A stretch of DNA of 32,973 nt from Planctomycetaceae bacterium (lineage in GTDB: Bacteria > Planctomycetota > Planctomycetia > Pirellulales > PALSA-1355): contig PLYM01000137.1 in assembly GCA_003153375.1 (NCBI GenBank), forward strand, positions 1 through 32,973, in the 5' to 3' direction. Below are positions 6,851-16,110 of this stretch, piece by piece. Positions within the stretch are counted from its first letter, which is position 1. Each line of letters opens with the position of its first letter. The translations under genes and the position numbers were made by a program. The notes below the pieces were generated by a model. It ran no database searches. It was not told where the DNA came from and saw nothing but the letters and a program-made list of their open reading frames with translations.

Positions 6851-9800
6851 ATGGAACTTTTTCCGCTCCTGCTTGGCGCGACCTGCGTGCTGGCCGCCGT
6901 GGCCGTGGTGGGCCATGGAATCTGGGTGGGCATTTCCTGGGTCGTCGGTGGCGGCGCGCCAGGACGGAAGGGACAGAGCTGCCCGCGCTGTGGCGTGAAG
7001 CTGGAGCGCGATCAATGCGGCGTGTGCGAATGGCCGGTGCCGCCCGACGCGGCGCGGCGGCGGCCGTTGGCCGCGCTGGGCGCGTTGGAAAAGCAGGCGG
7101 CCGATTTCGAGCGGCTTGGCATTCTTGAGCCGGCTGCCCGTCGGCAGTTTGCGCAGTTGATTGAGGGTGAGCGGGCGCGTCTGGTTGCCGCGCGCGAGGC
7201 GCTTCTCGCCGCCAAAGCCGCGCCCGGTGCTGCTGCTGAAGTGCTGCCTGTCGAGCCGATGGCGAAGGCCAGCGCGCCGGTTGCTCCGCCAATCATCGAG
7301 CCGCGCCCCGTTGCTCCGCCGCCGCATGTTGCTTCGCCAGCGGCCGAAGTGTCGCAGGGAGTCGACCTGCCCGCGCAGGAGGTGGCCGCCGGCGCAACGC
7401 TTGTCGAACGAGCCAGACAGTTCGAGGCGGCGCGTGCGGCCGCGGCGGATCAGCCCAGGCATTCGCCCGCCGCCCCGGTGGCGCCGTTGCCGCCGGCCCG
7501 GTCGTGGCTCGACGTGCTGGCGGCGTTCATGGAAGAGCGCAACATGCGCTGGGGCGAGATGGTGGGTGGGCTGTTGATCGTCTGCTGCTCGATCGCGCTG
7601 GTGGTCAGCTTCTGGTCGGCAATTGCCGAACGCCCCTGGCTCAAGTTTTTCTTGTTCAATGGCGTCACGGCCGGTCTATTCGGCGTCGGTTTCTACAGCG
7701 AACATCGTTGGCGGCTGCGGACGACCAGCCAGGGCCTGCAGATCATCGGCAGCTTGCTGGTGCCGTTGAACTTCTTGGCCATCGCCGCGTTTTCCTCCGC
7801 GGCGGCGGCCAACTCGCCGCTGACGCTGGTGGGCGAGGTTTTTTCGATCGGCCTGTTTGCGTCGCTGGTTTTTTTCGCCGGCCGGATCCTCGTCGACCAC
7901 GGCCCCGGCTGGCTGGTGGCCGGCCTGTTGATTCCCTCGATCGCCCAGTTGCTGGTGCGCAGGTTTGTCGAACCCTCGACGGGCGTAACGGTGTTGGCGC
8001 TGTTGTCCGCGTTGCCGCTGGCCTGCTATCTCGCGGTCAACGGCGAGTGGATTCGCAGGGCCGCGGGCGTGGGTGTGCTGAGCGAAGAGGAAATCAACTC
8101 GCTGCTGAAGTTTTTTGGCCTGACGTCGTTCGCCGTCGTGCTGCCCTTAGCGCTGTTGCTGTTCAAGACCGGCGAACCGCTCGAGACCCTGCGCGAGTTG
8201 CCGTTCGTGGCGGGCGTGCTGGGCCTGGTGCCGCTGGGCGTGGGGTTGACACTGTGGCAAAAACTGGCCGGACGTGGATTGCCCGCGCTGCGCACCGCCG
8301 GCACCAGCATCGCGGTGCTGGGCGCGATGATCTGTGTCAGCGGTTTGGTGCTGGGCTGGCCCGAGCCGCGGGCGATGCTGCCGGCGGCGCTGGTTGAGTT
8401 CGCCGTGTTCACGTTCGTCGCCTGGTGGTTCGCCATTCCCTGGGCCCATCTGCTGGCCGGGGCCTGCCTGGCCTGGGCCTATCTGCTGGGCGTGAATTTG
8501 TTTGATGTTGAGATTGCTTGGTCCGGTGACGGGCCGCTGGCGTTGGCGCGGGCCTTGGTATCGGATGGCAGCGGCACGTTGTTGGCGCCGCTGGTTACGC
8601 TCTATGGCGCGGCCGCATTCGTGGCCCAGTCACGTCGGCGCCCCAGCGCTCTGCCGCTGGGCTGCGTGGCCGGCGCGCTGGCCGCGGCGAGCGTGGCGCT
8701 GGTGAGTTGGTTTGGCTTTGGTCTCGAAGGCGACCCCGCCGGCGCCGGCTGGGTTTATTTGGTGTATGCCGCCGGCGCGCTGACGCTGGCCGCGCGCAGC
8801 CGGCGGTTGGCGATTCCTTGGATCGGCGCGGCGTTGCTGCTGGCCGGTGTCTTGCAGGAAGTCTGGTTTCACTATGGCGAGATTTGGCATTTGGAGCATG
8901 CCGAGATCACGGCCGCGCTCGTGGCTTGCTCGCTGGCCGCGGCGATCGCGATCGTCGTCCGCACGACCCGCGCGGCGGTCGACGACAGTCCGTTGGAAGC
9001 CGTGCTGTGGACCGCGACGTTCTTTGCCTCGCTGGTGGCGGCCGCGTGGCTCGCGATCACCGTGCCGGAGCAGACCGCGGCCTTCGCGGCCGGACATTGG
9101 TTTTGGTTGGCGGTGCTGTGGCTGCTCACCGGCCTGGCGATCGAATGGGCCGGCGTATGGACGTTGTTCCAGGTCGCGCTCAGCCTGGCGGCGGTCTTTG
9201 CCGTGGTGGCTCGTTTGGAAGTGCAGCCGTGGTTTCGGGAGTCGCCGCGTCCCTGGCTCGATCCGTGGACGCTGGAAGCTGTCGGCATCGCGCTGGCCGG
9301 GTTGAACATCGCGTGGGCCGTGGTGCGAATCGCCGTGGTTCGCGTTCGCGTGGATCGCCCAGCGTCGGCTCTTCGCGCGCATGTCGGGCGGCTCTGCGCT
9401 TCGCCGTGGCTAGCCGTAGATCGAATCACAAGCGCTTGGGTCGTTGCGCTGCTGGTTGCGATTGCCAGCCATGCGGCGCTGCCAGGCGTTCGGCAAGAGT
9501 TGTCGCCGGCACCGGTGGCGAACCTGGCCGCGAACGGCACGCCCACGCCGACAGGGCGCGTGGTGCCGCCGATCGAGGACTTCCAGTGGCTCGACGTGCC
9601 GCACGATCACGGCAGCGGCTGGGGCGGCTGGACCTTGTGGGCCGGCGTCCTGGTGCTCGTGGCCGTGACGACGCGCGAACGAAACTCCGCGACTTGGGCT
9701 TCGTGTTTGCTGGTCGTCGTGGCAGCCGTCTGTCCGTTGCTGGCCAGCCGCTGGGAAGGGGACGTTGCCGTGGCCTCGGCGCTGCGCTGGTTGTCGACCG

Positions 9801-12800
9801 GTTTTCTCGTGCTCGGATCGGCGGTGGTGTGGTGGCGTGTCTGGGCGCGGCGGCGCGGCGCGGGAGGCGAATGGCGACCGACGGACGCGAGCGTGCAGTT
9901 CGAGGCGTCGGCGCGGGCGTTGGTGATCTTCTTGGGATTGTTTCCGCCGCTGGCGATTCTGCTGGCGATCAGCGCCGGGGCGCTGGAGCGTGCGGGTCAG
10001 ACGGCTTTGCCGTGGCACGAGTTGATTCCGCTAGCGATCGTCGCCAGTATCGCAGCGCTCATCGCGGCGGCGCTGTTGCGCGCCCCGGTCGGCGTGCTAG
10101 GGGGTCATCAAGCGACTCGGCGATCGACGTGGCCGGCGGCGGCTTCGGCGCTGGTGATCGTGCTGGTCATGGCGCCGCTCGTGGCCACGATCGTCTATCA
10201 GATCGGCACGGCGTTGGTGCGGAGTCCGATCTTGGGTCCGAATGCCGATTCGATTTTCGCGCGGATGGGATTGGCGACGTCCTATGCCGGTCCGTTGGTG
10301 ATCACGGCCCTGGCATTGGTGGGCTATGCGATTCGCGAGCGGTCGGGCAACTGGGGGTTGGCGGCCGGGCTGACGCTCAACCTCGCCGCGACGGCCGCTT
10401 ACTTGCTGGCCATCTCACATGCCGGGCTGCGTTTCGACGCGGCTCAATGGATTCGTCTGGCGCAATTGAACACGGCCGTGGCTGCCGGCTATGCGATTGC
10501 GTGGCTGCCGATGCTGGTGCGCGTGCGGCGCCGCGGCGATGCGACCGAGTCGCTGGCTGGCGACTTCGCGCTGCAAACGCAACTCGCGCTGGCGCCGGCC
10601 CTGATGGGCCTGGCACTCGGCTGGGCCTGGTGCGACCTGGTCTGGGATCCGGAAAAGCTGCAACGCACGTCGCCGATGAACGCGGAACTGGCCGACCTGT
10701 GGGGCTGGGGCAGTTTTGCGTTGGCTTGCACCAGCGTTTGGGCCGCGCTGTGGGTCGCCGGACGCCGCGTGAGCATGTTGGGCACCAGCATCTTCCTGGT
10801 CGCGGTGGCCATCTTTGCCGCCGTGATTGTGGCCCGTTGGGATTCGGGCGCATGGGAATCGTATCACACACTGGTCATCGGCCATGGTGCCATCGGCACC
10901 GTGCTGCTCGGCCTGGCCTGGCGCGAGCGCCGCACGCAGGGCCGCATTGCAGAGAGTTCTTCGGATAGCGCACCTCTCGGTGAAGCCATCGCCGGTGGTG
11001 CCTCGGCGGGCTGGGTGGTGTTGCAAGGCGCGATCGTGGCCGGGCTGGCCCTGCGCGAACTGTGGGATGATTATTGGTGGCCGATCGGCGAGCTGGCTTT
11101 TCTCGGCATCCTGTTGGCGCCGGCCACGGCCTGGGTCTTTCAGCGCAGGCGCTACCTGTACATCGCCGCGGTGCTCATCAACGGCGCCGGACTGGCGCTG
11201 GCCGATGCCTACGGCCGACTGCGGACCCTGGACGAATTCGTCTACTGGAACACCATTCTGTTGGCAGCGCCGACGGTGCCCTGGCTGCTGATCGAAGTGT
11301 TCGCGATCCGACCGCGACGCTTTGACCTCGACTCGCAGGTCGTGCCGTTTCATCGCCTGGCCGCGCGCGGGGCGTTGGCGATTTTGTTGCTGGCCGTGAG
11401 CGTCGGGCTGTTCGATGATGCCACGCGCTGGGGTTGGACGACCACGAGCTCCGCGCTGCCCTGGATTGCGCTGGCCGCGGCCGGAGTGGCGGCGCTGGCC
11501 TGTCTGTGGGATGTGGGGTCACGTTCCGCGATGGCAGGACTCTATGTTTGGGGATTGATTGCCTGCGGCATGCTGCTCGACGTTTTTGACCTGGAGCCGA
11601 GACAATTATTATGGCTCGGCGCGGCGGTGGCGGCGGCCTATGGCCTGGCCACGAGTTATCTGTGGAGCCTGCGCGACGGTCTGTGGCCGCTGGCCCAGCG
11701 GCTGGGCATTCCGCGCGGACAGCAGGTGGAGCTGGCGAGTGCCTTGTGGCTCGTGCCGTGCAATCTGTTGATCGCGGGGGCCGTGGTCGCGATGACGCTG
11801 GCGGTCGAGTTGACCGAGCACGAGTTGCCGATGCGCTTGCTGGCGTCACAGGCTACGCTGGCACAGGTGATCAGCGTGGCCCTGTTGGCGCGGGGCGATC
11901 GCCGCGGCACGTTGCAGTTGATCGCGCTCGTGCTAGGTTCCGTCGGCGCCGTGATGTTTGCCTGGTCGTGGCTCGGCGTCGGCACCACACTGACGATGCT
12001 GCACGCCCTGGTGGTGTTGGCCGCGACCCAGGCGGCCGTGGCCGTGTTCTATGGCTTCGGGCTCGGCAAGTTGTTGCGCGACAGCAGCGACTGGCTCGAA
12101 CCGGCGCGGCGGCTGACGCCTTGGTTGGCCGCCGTCAGTGGCGTGGCCCTCGTGGCGATCCTGGGCGTCGAGGTGCGCGAGTTCGTCGGCCATCGCGACG
12201 TGGTCATGGCCTGGCCCGCGATTTTGGTGGTGGCGCTGACGCTGTTGGGGCTGTCGCTCGCGGCGCTGGCGGCGGCGGTATTGCCGGGGCGCGATCCGCT
12301 GGGATTGAGCGAGCGCGGGCGGCAGGTCTATGTCTATGGCGCCGAGATCGTGTTGGCGCTGTTGTTCCTGCACATCCGTTTGACGATGCCGTGGCTGTTC
12401 GGCGGACTGCTCAGCGAGTATTGGCCGCTGGTCGTGATGGCGATCGCGTTTGTCGGCGTCGGCTTCGGCGAGCTTTGTCGGCGGCGCAAACAAGAGGTGT
12501 TGGCCGAGCCGATTCAGAACACGGGCGCCCTGTTGCCGGTGTTGCCGGTGCTGGGCTTTTGGGCCGGCGGCACGCGCGTCGACTATTCGCTGTTGCTGCT
12601 GGCCGTGGGCGTACTCTATACGGGGCTGTCGATCGCGCGGCGGTCGTTCGGTTTCGGCGTGCTGGCGGCGCTGGCGGCCAACGGCGGGTTGTGGTACTTC
12701 CTCAGCCGGCAGGATGGGCTGGGACTGCTGGCGCATCCGCAGGTCTGGCTGATTCCGCCGGCGCTGTGTCTGTTGGCGGCGGCCTATTTGAATCGGCAAC

Positions 12801-13180
12801 AACTGGGCGAAGCGCGGATGACCGCCATTCGCTATTTCGCCTCGATGACGATCTATCTGTCTTCGACCGGCGACATCTTCATGAACGGCGTGGCCCAGGC
12901 GCCCTATTTGCCGCTGGTGCTGGCCGTGCTCTCGGTCGCGGGCATTTTGGCGGGGATGCTGTTGCGCGTGCGGGCGTTCTTGTTCCTGGGCACGGGCTTC
13001 CTGGTGCTCTCGCTGTTCACCATCATCTGGCACGCGGCGGTCGATCTGAACCAGACCTGGATCCTGTGGGTCAGCGGCATCGTGCTGGGGTTGTTGATCC
13101 TGGCGCTGTTCGCGATGTTCGAAAAAAAGCGGCAGGACGTGCTGGAAATGGTAGAAAAGATCAAGCATTGGGAAGGCTAA
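6851..13180 (+). CDS. Giant polytopic membrane protein with N-terminal zinc ribbon, function unknown
   Basis: 2109 residues, starting at ATG with GGAAGG four bases upstream. Residues 3-31 form a first membrane helix. Residues 44-59 are a zinc ribbon (CPRC, eight residues, CGVC). Residues 75-120 are a charged helix. About 120-215 is a Pro/Ala linker. From 218 on the chain is dominated by membrane helices (several dozen) almost to the C-terminus, which ends in a short charged helix. The first block (FMEERNMRWGEMVGG, then ERPWLKFFLFNG and GFYSEHRWRL) resembles the DUF2157/DUF2339 type of predicted membrane protein, but the chain is far longer than either. No transporter, glycosyltransferase or protease motif was recognised. 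The DinB-fold gene follows after 58 bases and may be cotranscribed. Function unknown; not obviously a fusion of known enzymes. Confidence 0.85.
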   Translation: MELFPLLLGATCVLAAVAVVGHGIWVGISWVVGGGAPGRKGQSCPRCGVKLERDQCGVCEWPVPPDAARRRPLAALGALEKQAADFERLGILEPAARRQFAQLIEGERARLVAAREALLAAKAAPGAAAEVLPVEPMAKASAPVAPPIIEPRPVAPPPHVASPAAEVSQGVDLPAQEVAAGATLVERARQFEAARAAAADQPRHSPAAPVAPLPPARSWLDVLAAFMEERNMRWGEMVGGLLIVCCSIALVVSFWSAIAERPWLKFFLFNGVTAGLFGVGFYSEHRWRLRTTSQGLQIIGSLLVPLNFLAIAAFSSAAAANSPLTLVGEVFSIGLFASLVFFAGRILVDHGPGWLVAGLLIPSIAQLLVRRFVEPSTGVTVLALLSALPLACYLAVNGEWIRRAAGVGVLSEEEINSLLKFFGLTSFAVVLPLALLLFKTGEPLETLRELPFVAGVLGLVPLGVGLTLWQKLAGRGLPALRTAGTSIAVLGAMICVSGLVLGWPEPRAMLPAALVEFAVFTFVAWWFAIPWAHLLAGACLAWAYLLGVNLFDVEIAWSGDGPLALARALVSDGSGTLLAPLVTLYGAAAFVAQSRRRPSALPLGCVAGALAAASVALVSWFGFGLEGDPAGAGWVYLVYAAGALTLAARSRRLAIPWIGAALLLAGVLQEVWFHYGEIWHLEHAEITAALVACSLAAAIAIVVRTTRAAVDDSPLEAVLWTATFFASLVAAAWLAITVPEQTAAFAAGHWFWLAVLWLLTGLAIEWAGVWTLFQVALSLAAVFAVVARLEVQPWFRESPRPWLDPWTLEAVGIALAGLNIAWAVVRIAVVRVRVDRPASALRAHVGRLCASPWLAVDRITSAWVVALLVAIASHAALPGVRQELSPAPVANLAANGTPTPTGRVVPPIEDFQWLDVPHDHGSGWGGWTLWAGVLVLVAVTTRERNSATWASCLLVVVAAVCPLLASRWEGDVAVASALRWLSTGFLVLGSAVVWWRVWARRRGAGGEWRPTDASVQFEASARALVIFLGLFPPLAILLAISAGALERAGQTALPWHELIPLAIVASIAALIAAALLRAPVGVLGGHQATRRSTWPAAASALVIVLVMAPLVATIVYQIGTALVRSPILGPNADSIFARMGLATSYAGPLVITALALVGYAIRERSGNWGLAAGLTLNLAATAAYLLAISHAGLRFDAAQWIRLAQLNTAVAAGYAIAWLPMLVRVRRRGDATESLAGDFALQTQLALAPALMGLALGWAWCDLVWDPEKLQRTSPMNAELADLWGWGSFALACTSVWAALWVAGRRVSMLGTSIFLVAVAIFAAVIVARWDSGAWESYHTLVIGHGAIGTVLLGLAWRERRTQGRIAESSSDSAPLGEAIAGGASAGWVVLQGAIVAGLALRELWDDYWWPIGELAFLGILLAPATAWVFQRRRYLYIAAVLINGAGLALADAYGRLRTLDEFVYWNTILLAAPTVPWLLIEVFAIRPRRFDLDSQVVPFHRLAARGALAILLLAVSVGLFDDATRWGWTTTSSALPWIALAAAGVAALACLWDVGSRSAMAGLYVWGLIACGMLLDVFDLEPRQLLWLGAAVAAAYGLATSYLWSLRDGLWPLAQRLGIPRGQQVELASALWLVPCNLLIAGAVVAMTLAVELTEHELPMRLLASQATLAQVISVALLARGDRRGTLQLIALVLGSVGAVMFAWSWLGVGTTLTMLHALVVLAATQAAVAVFYGFGLGKLLRDSSDWLEPARRLTPWLAAVSGVALVAILGVEVREFVGHRDVVMAWPAILVVALTLLGLSLAALAAAVLPGRDPLGLSERGRQVYVYGAEIVLALLFLHIRLTMPWLFGGLLSEYWPLVVMAIAFVGVGFGELCRRRKQEVLAEPIQNTGALLPVLPVLGFWAGGTRVDYSLLLLAVGVLYTGLSIARRSFGFGVLAALAANGGLWYFLSRQDGLGLLAHPQVWLIPPALCLLAAAYLNRQQLGEARMTAIRYFASMTIYLSSTGDIFMNGVAQAPYLPLVLAVLSVAGILAGMLLRVRAFLFLGTGFLVLSLFTIIWHAAVDLNQTWILWVSGIVLGLLILALFAMFEKKRQDVLEMVEKIKHWEG

Positions 13181-13238
13181 CGCGTGCCGCTCTGCGCCCA
13201 AGGAAGCTCGTGATGCCGACAACACCGGAAGGAACACC

Positions 13239-13700
13239 ATGGATCGTAAACTGATCGACCAGTATGCCAACGGCGGAGACCAGTTGACCGAGGCGATCGT
13301 CGGTCTGAGCGAGGAGCAGATGGCCGCCTTTCCGGTGCCCGGCACGTGGAGCATTCAACAGATCGTGCTGTACTTGCTGGACAGCGATCTGATCGGCGCC
13401 GAGCGCATGAAGCGGGTAATCGCCGAGGACGATCCGCTATTGGTGGCTTTCGACGAGACGGCGTTCAGCAAGAAGTTGTTCTACGATCAGCTCGACGCGC
13501 GGCTGGCCGCCGAGGTGTTTGCCAAGAACCGCTCGCTGATGTTCGAGATTCTGCGGCGGCTGCCCGACGAGGCGTTCGCCCGCACGGGCCGGCACAGCGA
13601 ACGTGGACCGGTGTCGCTGGCCGATCTGCTGGCGACCTTCGTCGGCCATCTGGAGCACCATCTGAAGTTCATTCAGCAGAAGCGGCGGCTGGTGGATTGA
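13239..13700 (+). CDS. DinB-fold (DinB_2/YfiT-like) protein
   Basis: 153 residues, ATG with GGAAGGAA upstream. It shows the four-helix DinB pattern: PGTWSIQQIVLYLLDSD at 34-50, AERMKRVIAEDDPLL at 54-68, and a final helix GHLEHHLKFI at 136-145 with His137, His140 and His141. In the family three His residues usually bind a metal: one in helix 2 (the W-S-x(6)-H-L pattern) and two in the last helix. Here the helix-2 position is Tyr45, so the usual metal site may be altered. Family members include thiol-transferases for bacillithiol or mycothiol and damage-inducible proteins of unknown activity. It follows the giant membrane protein gene on the same strand and ends before a shared terminator. Confidence 0.82.
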   Translation: MDRKLIDQYANGGDQLTEAIVGLSEEQMAAFPVPGTWSIQQIVLYLLDSDLIGAERMKRVIAEDDPLLVAFDETAFSKKLFYDQLDARLAAEVFAKNRSLMFEILRRLPDEAFARTGRHSERGPVSLADLLATFVGHLEHHLKFIQQKRRLVD

Positions 13701-13721
13701 TCTCCGCCAACGGGCGGCAAC

Positions 13722-13758
13722 AAAAAAAGGGCGGGAGTCCCGGTGGGAGCTCCCGCCC
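13722..13758 (-). terminator. Intrinsic terminator for the DUF1080 gene, between convergent genes
   Basis: Read on the minus strand: GGGCGGGAG, a 12-base loop, CTCCCGCCC, then seven T residues (the A-run at 13722-13728). This is a classical strong intrinsic terminator for the minus-strand gene ending at 13804. On the plus strand the same stem is followed by a weaker TGTTGGTT, so it may also stop transcription from the DinB gene. Confidence 0.85.
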
Positions 13759-13803
13759 TGTTGGTTGGCACGTTCGTCGTTGGTCGCGCCGTCGAGGTCA
13801 ATG

Positions 13804-14475
13804 CTACGGCAGCGGCTTGACCATCACGTTGCGATAGTAGGTCGTGCTCTTGGGATCGTGGGCCTGGAAGGCGAATGTTCCCTTGCTGATCTTTTCCATC
13901 ACGCCTTTTTCGATTTGCTCGGGCGTGGCGTGGGCGTCATCGGCTTCGGTATATTCGGCGATCACGTTGCCGTTGACCTTGGTGGTGACGGTGTTGCCAT
14001 TGACGATCACTTCCTCGACGAACCACTCGTTGTCCTTGGCCGGCGCTTTGAAGTTCTTCTTGATGTGATAGATGCTGCCGGTCTTGACCGGGTCGAGGTG
14101 CGTGTTGTTCACCTGGGCCTCGAAACCGGTGCTGGGAAAGCCCGACGGTTGAAAGCGGACGTGAAAGTAAATGCCCGAGTTGCTGCCGCGGGTGGTCATC
14201 ACCTCGGTGCGAAAGATGAAGTTCTTGAACTCGGGCGGATGCGATTCGTCGTCACCCATGTAGAACAAGTGGCTGCGCGGTCCGGCGGCCACGATCTTGC
14301 CGTCCTCGACTTTCCACTGCTCGGGATGCTCGCTGGCTTTCCAGCCTTTGAGCGATTGTCCGTCGAAGAGACTGATCCAGCCGTCCTCGCCGGCCTTGGG
14401 GGCCGCGTCATCGGCCACGCACGTCGCGGCCAGGGGTAACAGCAGGATTGCCAGCAGCCAACACAACTTCTTCAT
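13804..14475 (-). CDS. Secreted DUF1080 (3-keto-disaccharide hydrolase-type) protein
   Basis: 223 residues. The ATG at 14473-14475 is chosen because GGAG lies seven bases upstream; a TTG two codons earlier is unlikely. Residues 1-20 form a signal peptide, possibly cleaved after CVA. The rest is one DUF1080 domain: WISLFDGQSLKGWK at 33-46, WKVEDGKIVA, then EFKNFIFRTEV, GSNSGIYFHVRF, a FEAQVNN strand, TGSIYHIK, NEWFVEEVIVNGN and a final YYRNVMVKPL strand. The fold is a concanavalin-like beta sandwich. Some members hydrolyse 3-keto-glycosides, while most are uncharacterised and very common in Planctomycetes. It lies 170 bases downstream of the anti-sigma gene in the same direction. Substrate unknown. 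Confidence 0.88.
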   Translation of the reverse strand: MKKLCWLLAILLLPLAATCVADDAAPKAGEDGWISLFDGQSLKGWKASEHPEQWKVEDGKIVAAGPRSHLFYMGDDESHPPEFKNFIFRTEVMTTRGSNSGIYFHVRFQPSGFPSTGFEAQVNNTHLDPVKTGSIYHIKKNFKAPAKDNEWFVEEVIVNGNTVTTKVNGNVIAEYTEADDAHATPEQIEKGVMEKISKGTFAFQAHDPKSTTYYRNVMVKPLP

Positions 14476-14645
14476 GTTCAAACTCCGAAAATATCGAATG
14501 GGATTTCCAGTTGAAAACTCACGGGTCTACGCGGGAAGTTGGCTCCCCGGCGTCGAGAGATAGTTTCGCTAGCCGCGCGGCCGCTGTAAAGGAGCGCGTT
14601 TTTCGGAGAATATCCCCGGGCGACGAGGCAGCAAGGCCCTCGGCG

Positions 14646-15359
14646 CTAGGGAATCGAGGCGGCCGCCTTGTGGCAGACGTGGCAGTGCTGAGCCACCTGG
14701 GCCGTGGCAGCGCTGGGCACGACGTCCGAATGCGCGGTGTGGCACTCGGTGCAGCAGTGATTCAGTTGCAAGTCGGCGTCGGCCAACAGCCGGTCGCCGC
14801 GGGGGGCATTGCGGGGACCGTTGCTGGGGCGATGGTTCGTGCAGGCCGCGGGGCGAACCGCCAACTCGGCCTTTTCGGCCGGCGTCAGCTGCAAGACAAA
14901 GTCGTTGGCCGGCGGCGGCAGCGAGGCCGCGGCGCCTGGCGGCCGGGCCGGCGGCGCGGCTCCGCCGTCAAAGGCCCCGCGCGAGTTGATCAACAGTCCC
15001 AACGTGACTCCCAGAGCCAACACGGCCGTGATCTGCCAAGCGCTCAGAGCCGACCAGTGCGGATTCGCCGCGGGTGGGTTCCAGCCCTCGGGCATCGACA
15101 ACAGCGGTTCGACCTTGGGCACGAACGAGACGACCGGCGGAGTGCGATCGGTGGCCACGGCCGACCAATAGCCGGGCAGGTCGCGGCTCTCTTCGGGACC
15201 GATGGCCTCTTGAAACAACTCGATTGCCGGCCGCAGCGCCTCGGCCAGGCGGTGGCATTCGGCACACTCGCCGAGATGCGCCTCGACGTCGGCATCGCAG
15301 GCCGAGCCGGTCGGAAACGGTCCGCGGGTCAAGATGTCAAAAACCTGATCGCAATTCAT
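14646..15359 (-). CDS. Anti-sigma factor with periplasmic CXXCH (heme c-type) tail
   Basis: 237 residues. Residues 1-50 are an anti-sigma zinc domain with Cys3 and H28-x3-C32-x2-C35. Residues about 105-125 are the only membrane helix. The segment after it (about 127-237) should be periplasmic. It starts Ala/Pro-rich, and its last 70 residues contain CTNH at 173-176, C203-T-E-C206-H207 with His210 close by, and C226-H-V-C229-H230. Two CXXCH motifs with nearby His residues resemble a small multiheme cytochrome. The ATG overlaps the stop of the sigma gene as ATGA, so translation is coupled, as expected for a sigma/anti-sigma pair. The inferred role is to hold the sigma factor and release it in response to a periplasmic redox or heme signal. 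Heme attachment is not proven; the motifs could instead bind a metal. Confidence 0.8.
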   Translation of the reverse strand: MNCDQVFDILTRGPFPTGSACDADVEAHLGECAECHRLAEALRPAIELFQEAIGPEESRDLPGYWSAVATDRTPPVVSFVPKVEPLLSMPEGWNPPAANPHWSALSAWQITAVLALGVTLGLLINSRGAFDGGAAPPARPPGAAASLPPPANDFVLQLTPAEKAELAVRPAACTNHRPSNGPRNAPRGDRLLADADLQLNHCCTECHTAHSDVVPSAATAQVAQHCHVCHKAAASIP

Positions 15360-15991
15360 TCGTCACGCTCCCGCTCCGCGCCGTCGCGTGCCGATTCTTT
15401 CGAACCGGCCGACTGGAGCAACTCGGCCAACCGCATCAAACCCCAACGCACTCGATTCTTCGCCGTGTTCAGGCTGCACTCCATCGCCTCGGCGATTTCC
15501 TGAAATTTCAAGCCGCCGAAAAACCGCAGCCGCAACGCGTCGGCTTGCACGACGCTCAGTTCGAGCAGCAGCAACTCCAACTGCTCGCCGCGCTCCTTGG
15601 CCAACAGATTCGCCAGCGGCGAACCTTCGCTGCCGACCGCGCCGCTCCCGCCAGCCACCTCGCGCTCGACCGGCCAGGACTCGAGCGGCACGCTGCGCTG
15701 GCGGCGCTGATAATGGTGATGACACTGATTCAGCAGGATGGTCCACAGCCAGGTGCGAAAGTTGAGCCGGGGATCGTAATGGGCGCACCAGCGAAACGCG
15801 GCCAGGAACGTCTCTTGCACCACGTCCTCGGCCCAGTCGTCGCGTCCCAGCCGGCTGCGCGCCACGCGCACCAGCGCCGGTTGATAACGACGCACCAGTT
15901 CGGCGAAGGATTCGGAATCGCCAGCCTGCACGCGCACCAGCAAGGTGGCGTCGGAAGCTTCACTGCGAGGATCGCGCGCTGCGAAGTTCAT
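15356..15991 (-). CDS. ECF-type RNA polymerase sigma factor
   Basis: 211 residues from ATG at 15991. Longer reading of the frame upstream was rejected because it runs into the flavoprotein gene without homology. Region 2 spans about 27-95: SFAELVRRYQPALVRVA, then DDWAEDVVQETFLAAFRW (-10 recognition) and FRTWLWTILLNQ. A linker at 100-130 is followed by region 4 at about 137-192: ELSVVQADALRLRFF, then FQEIAEAMECSLNTAKNRV, a helix-turn-helix for the -35 element. There is no region 3, as in ECF factors. The charged tail ends ERERDE. The stop overlaps the anti-sigma ATG. The flavoprotein gene lies 119 bases upstream on the same strand. The target promoters are unknown. Confidence 0.92.
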   Translation of the reverse strand: MNFAARDPRSEASDATLLVRVQAGDSESFAELVRRYQPALVRVARSRLGRDDWAEDVVQETFLAAFRWCAHYDPRLNFRTWLWTILLNQCHHHYQRRQRSVPLESWPVEREVAGGSGAVGSEGSPLANLLAKERGEQLELLLLELSVVQADALRLRFFGGLKFQEIAEAMECSLNTAKNRVRWGLMRLAELLQSAGSKESARDGAERERDE

Positions 15992-16110
15992 GGCGAAAAG
16001 TTCCGGAATAAGCGGCAATTGCACGCTGTCGAGGTCTATTCTGGTTCGATCAACACCGAGACGCAAGCGCGGATTTGTCGCACCGTCAGCATTTGACGCG
16101 TGTATCAAGC

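Noticed and set aside
11611-13354. Long frames in other phases and on the opposite strand within the giant membrane protein gene
   Set aside because: Composition is typical of out-of-frame GC-rich translation. The 2109-codon frame has coherent membrane helices and a good start.
15992-16008. GGAACTT just before the sigma gene as an ECF -35 element for autoregulation
   Set aside because: It ends only a few bases from the ATG, so the -10 would lie inside the coding region. No matching -10 was found.
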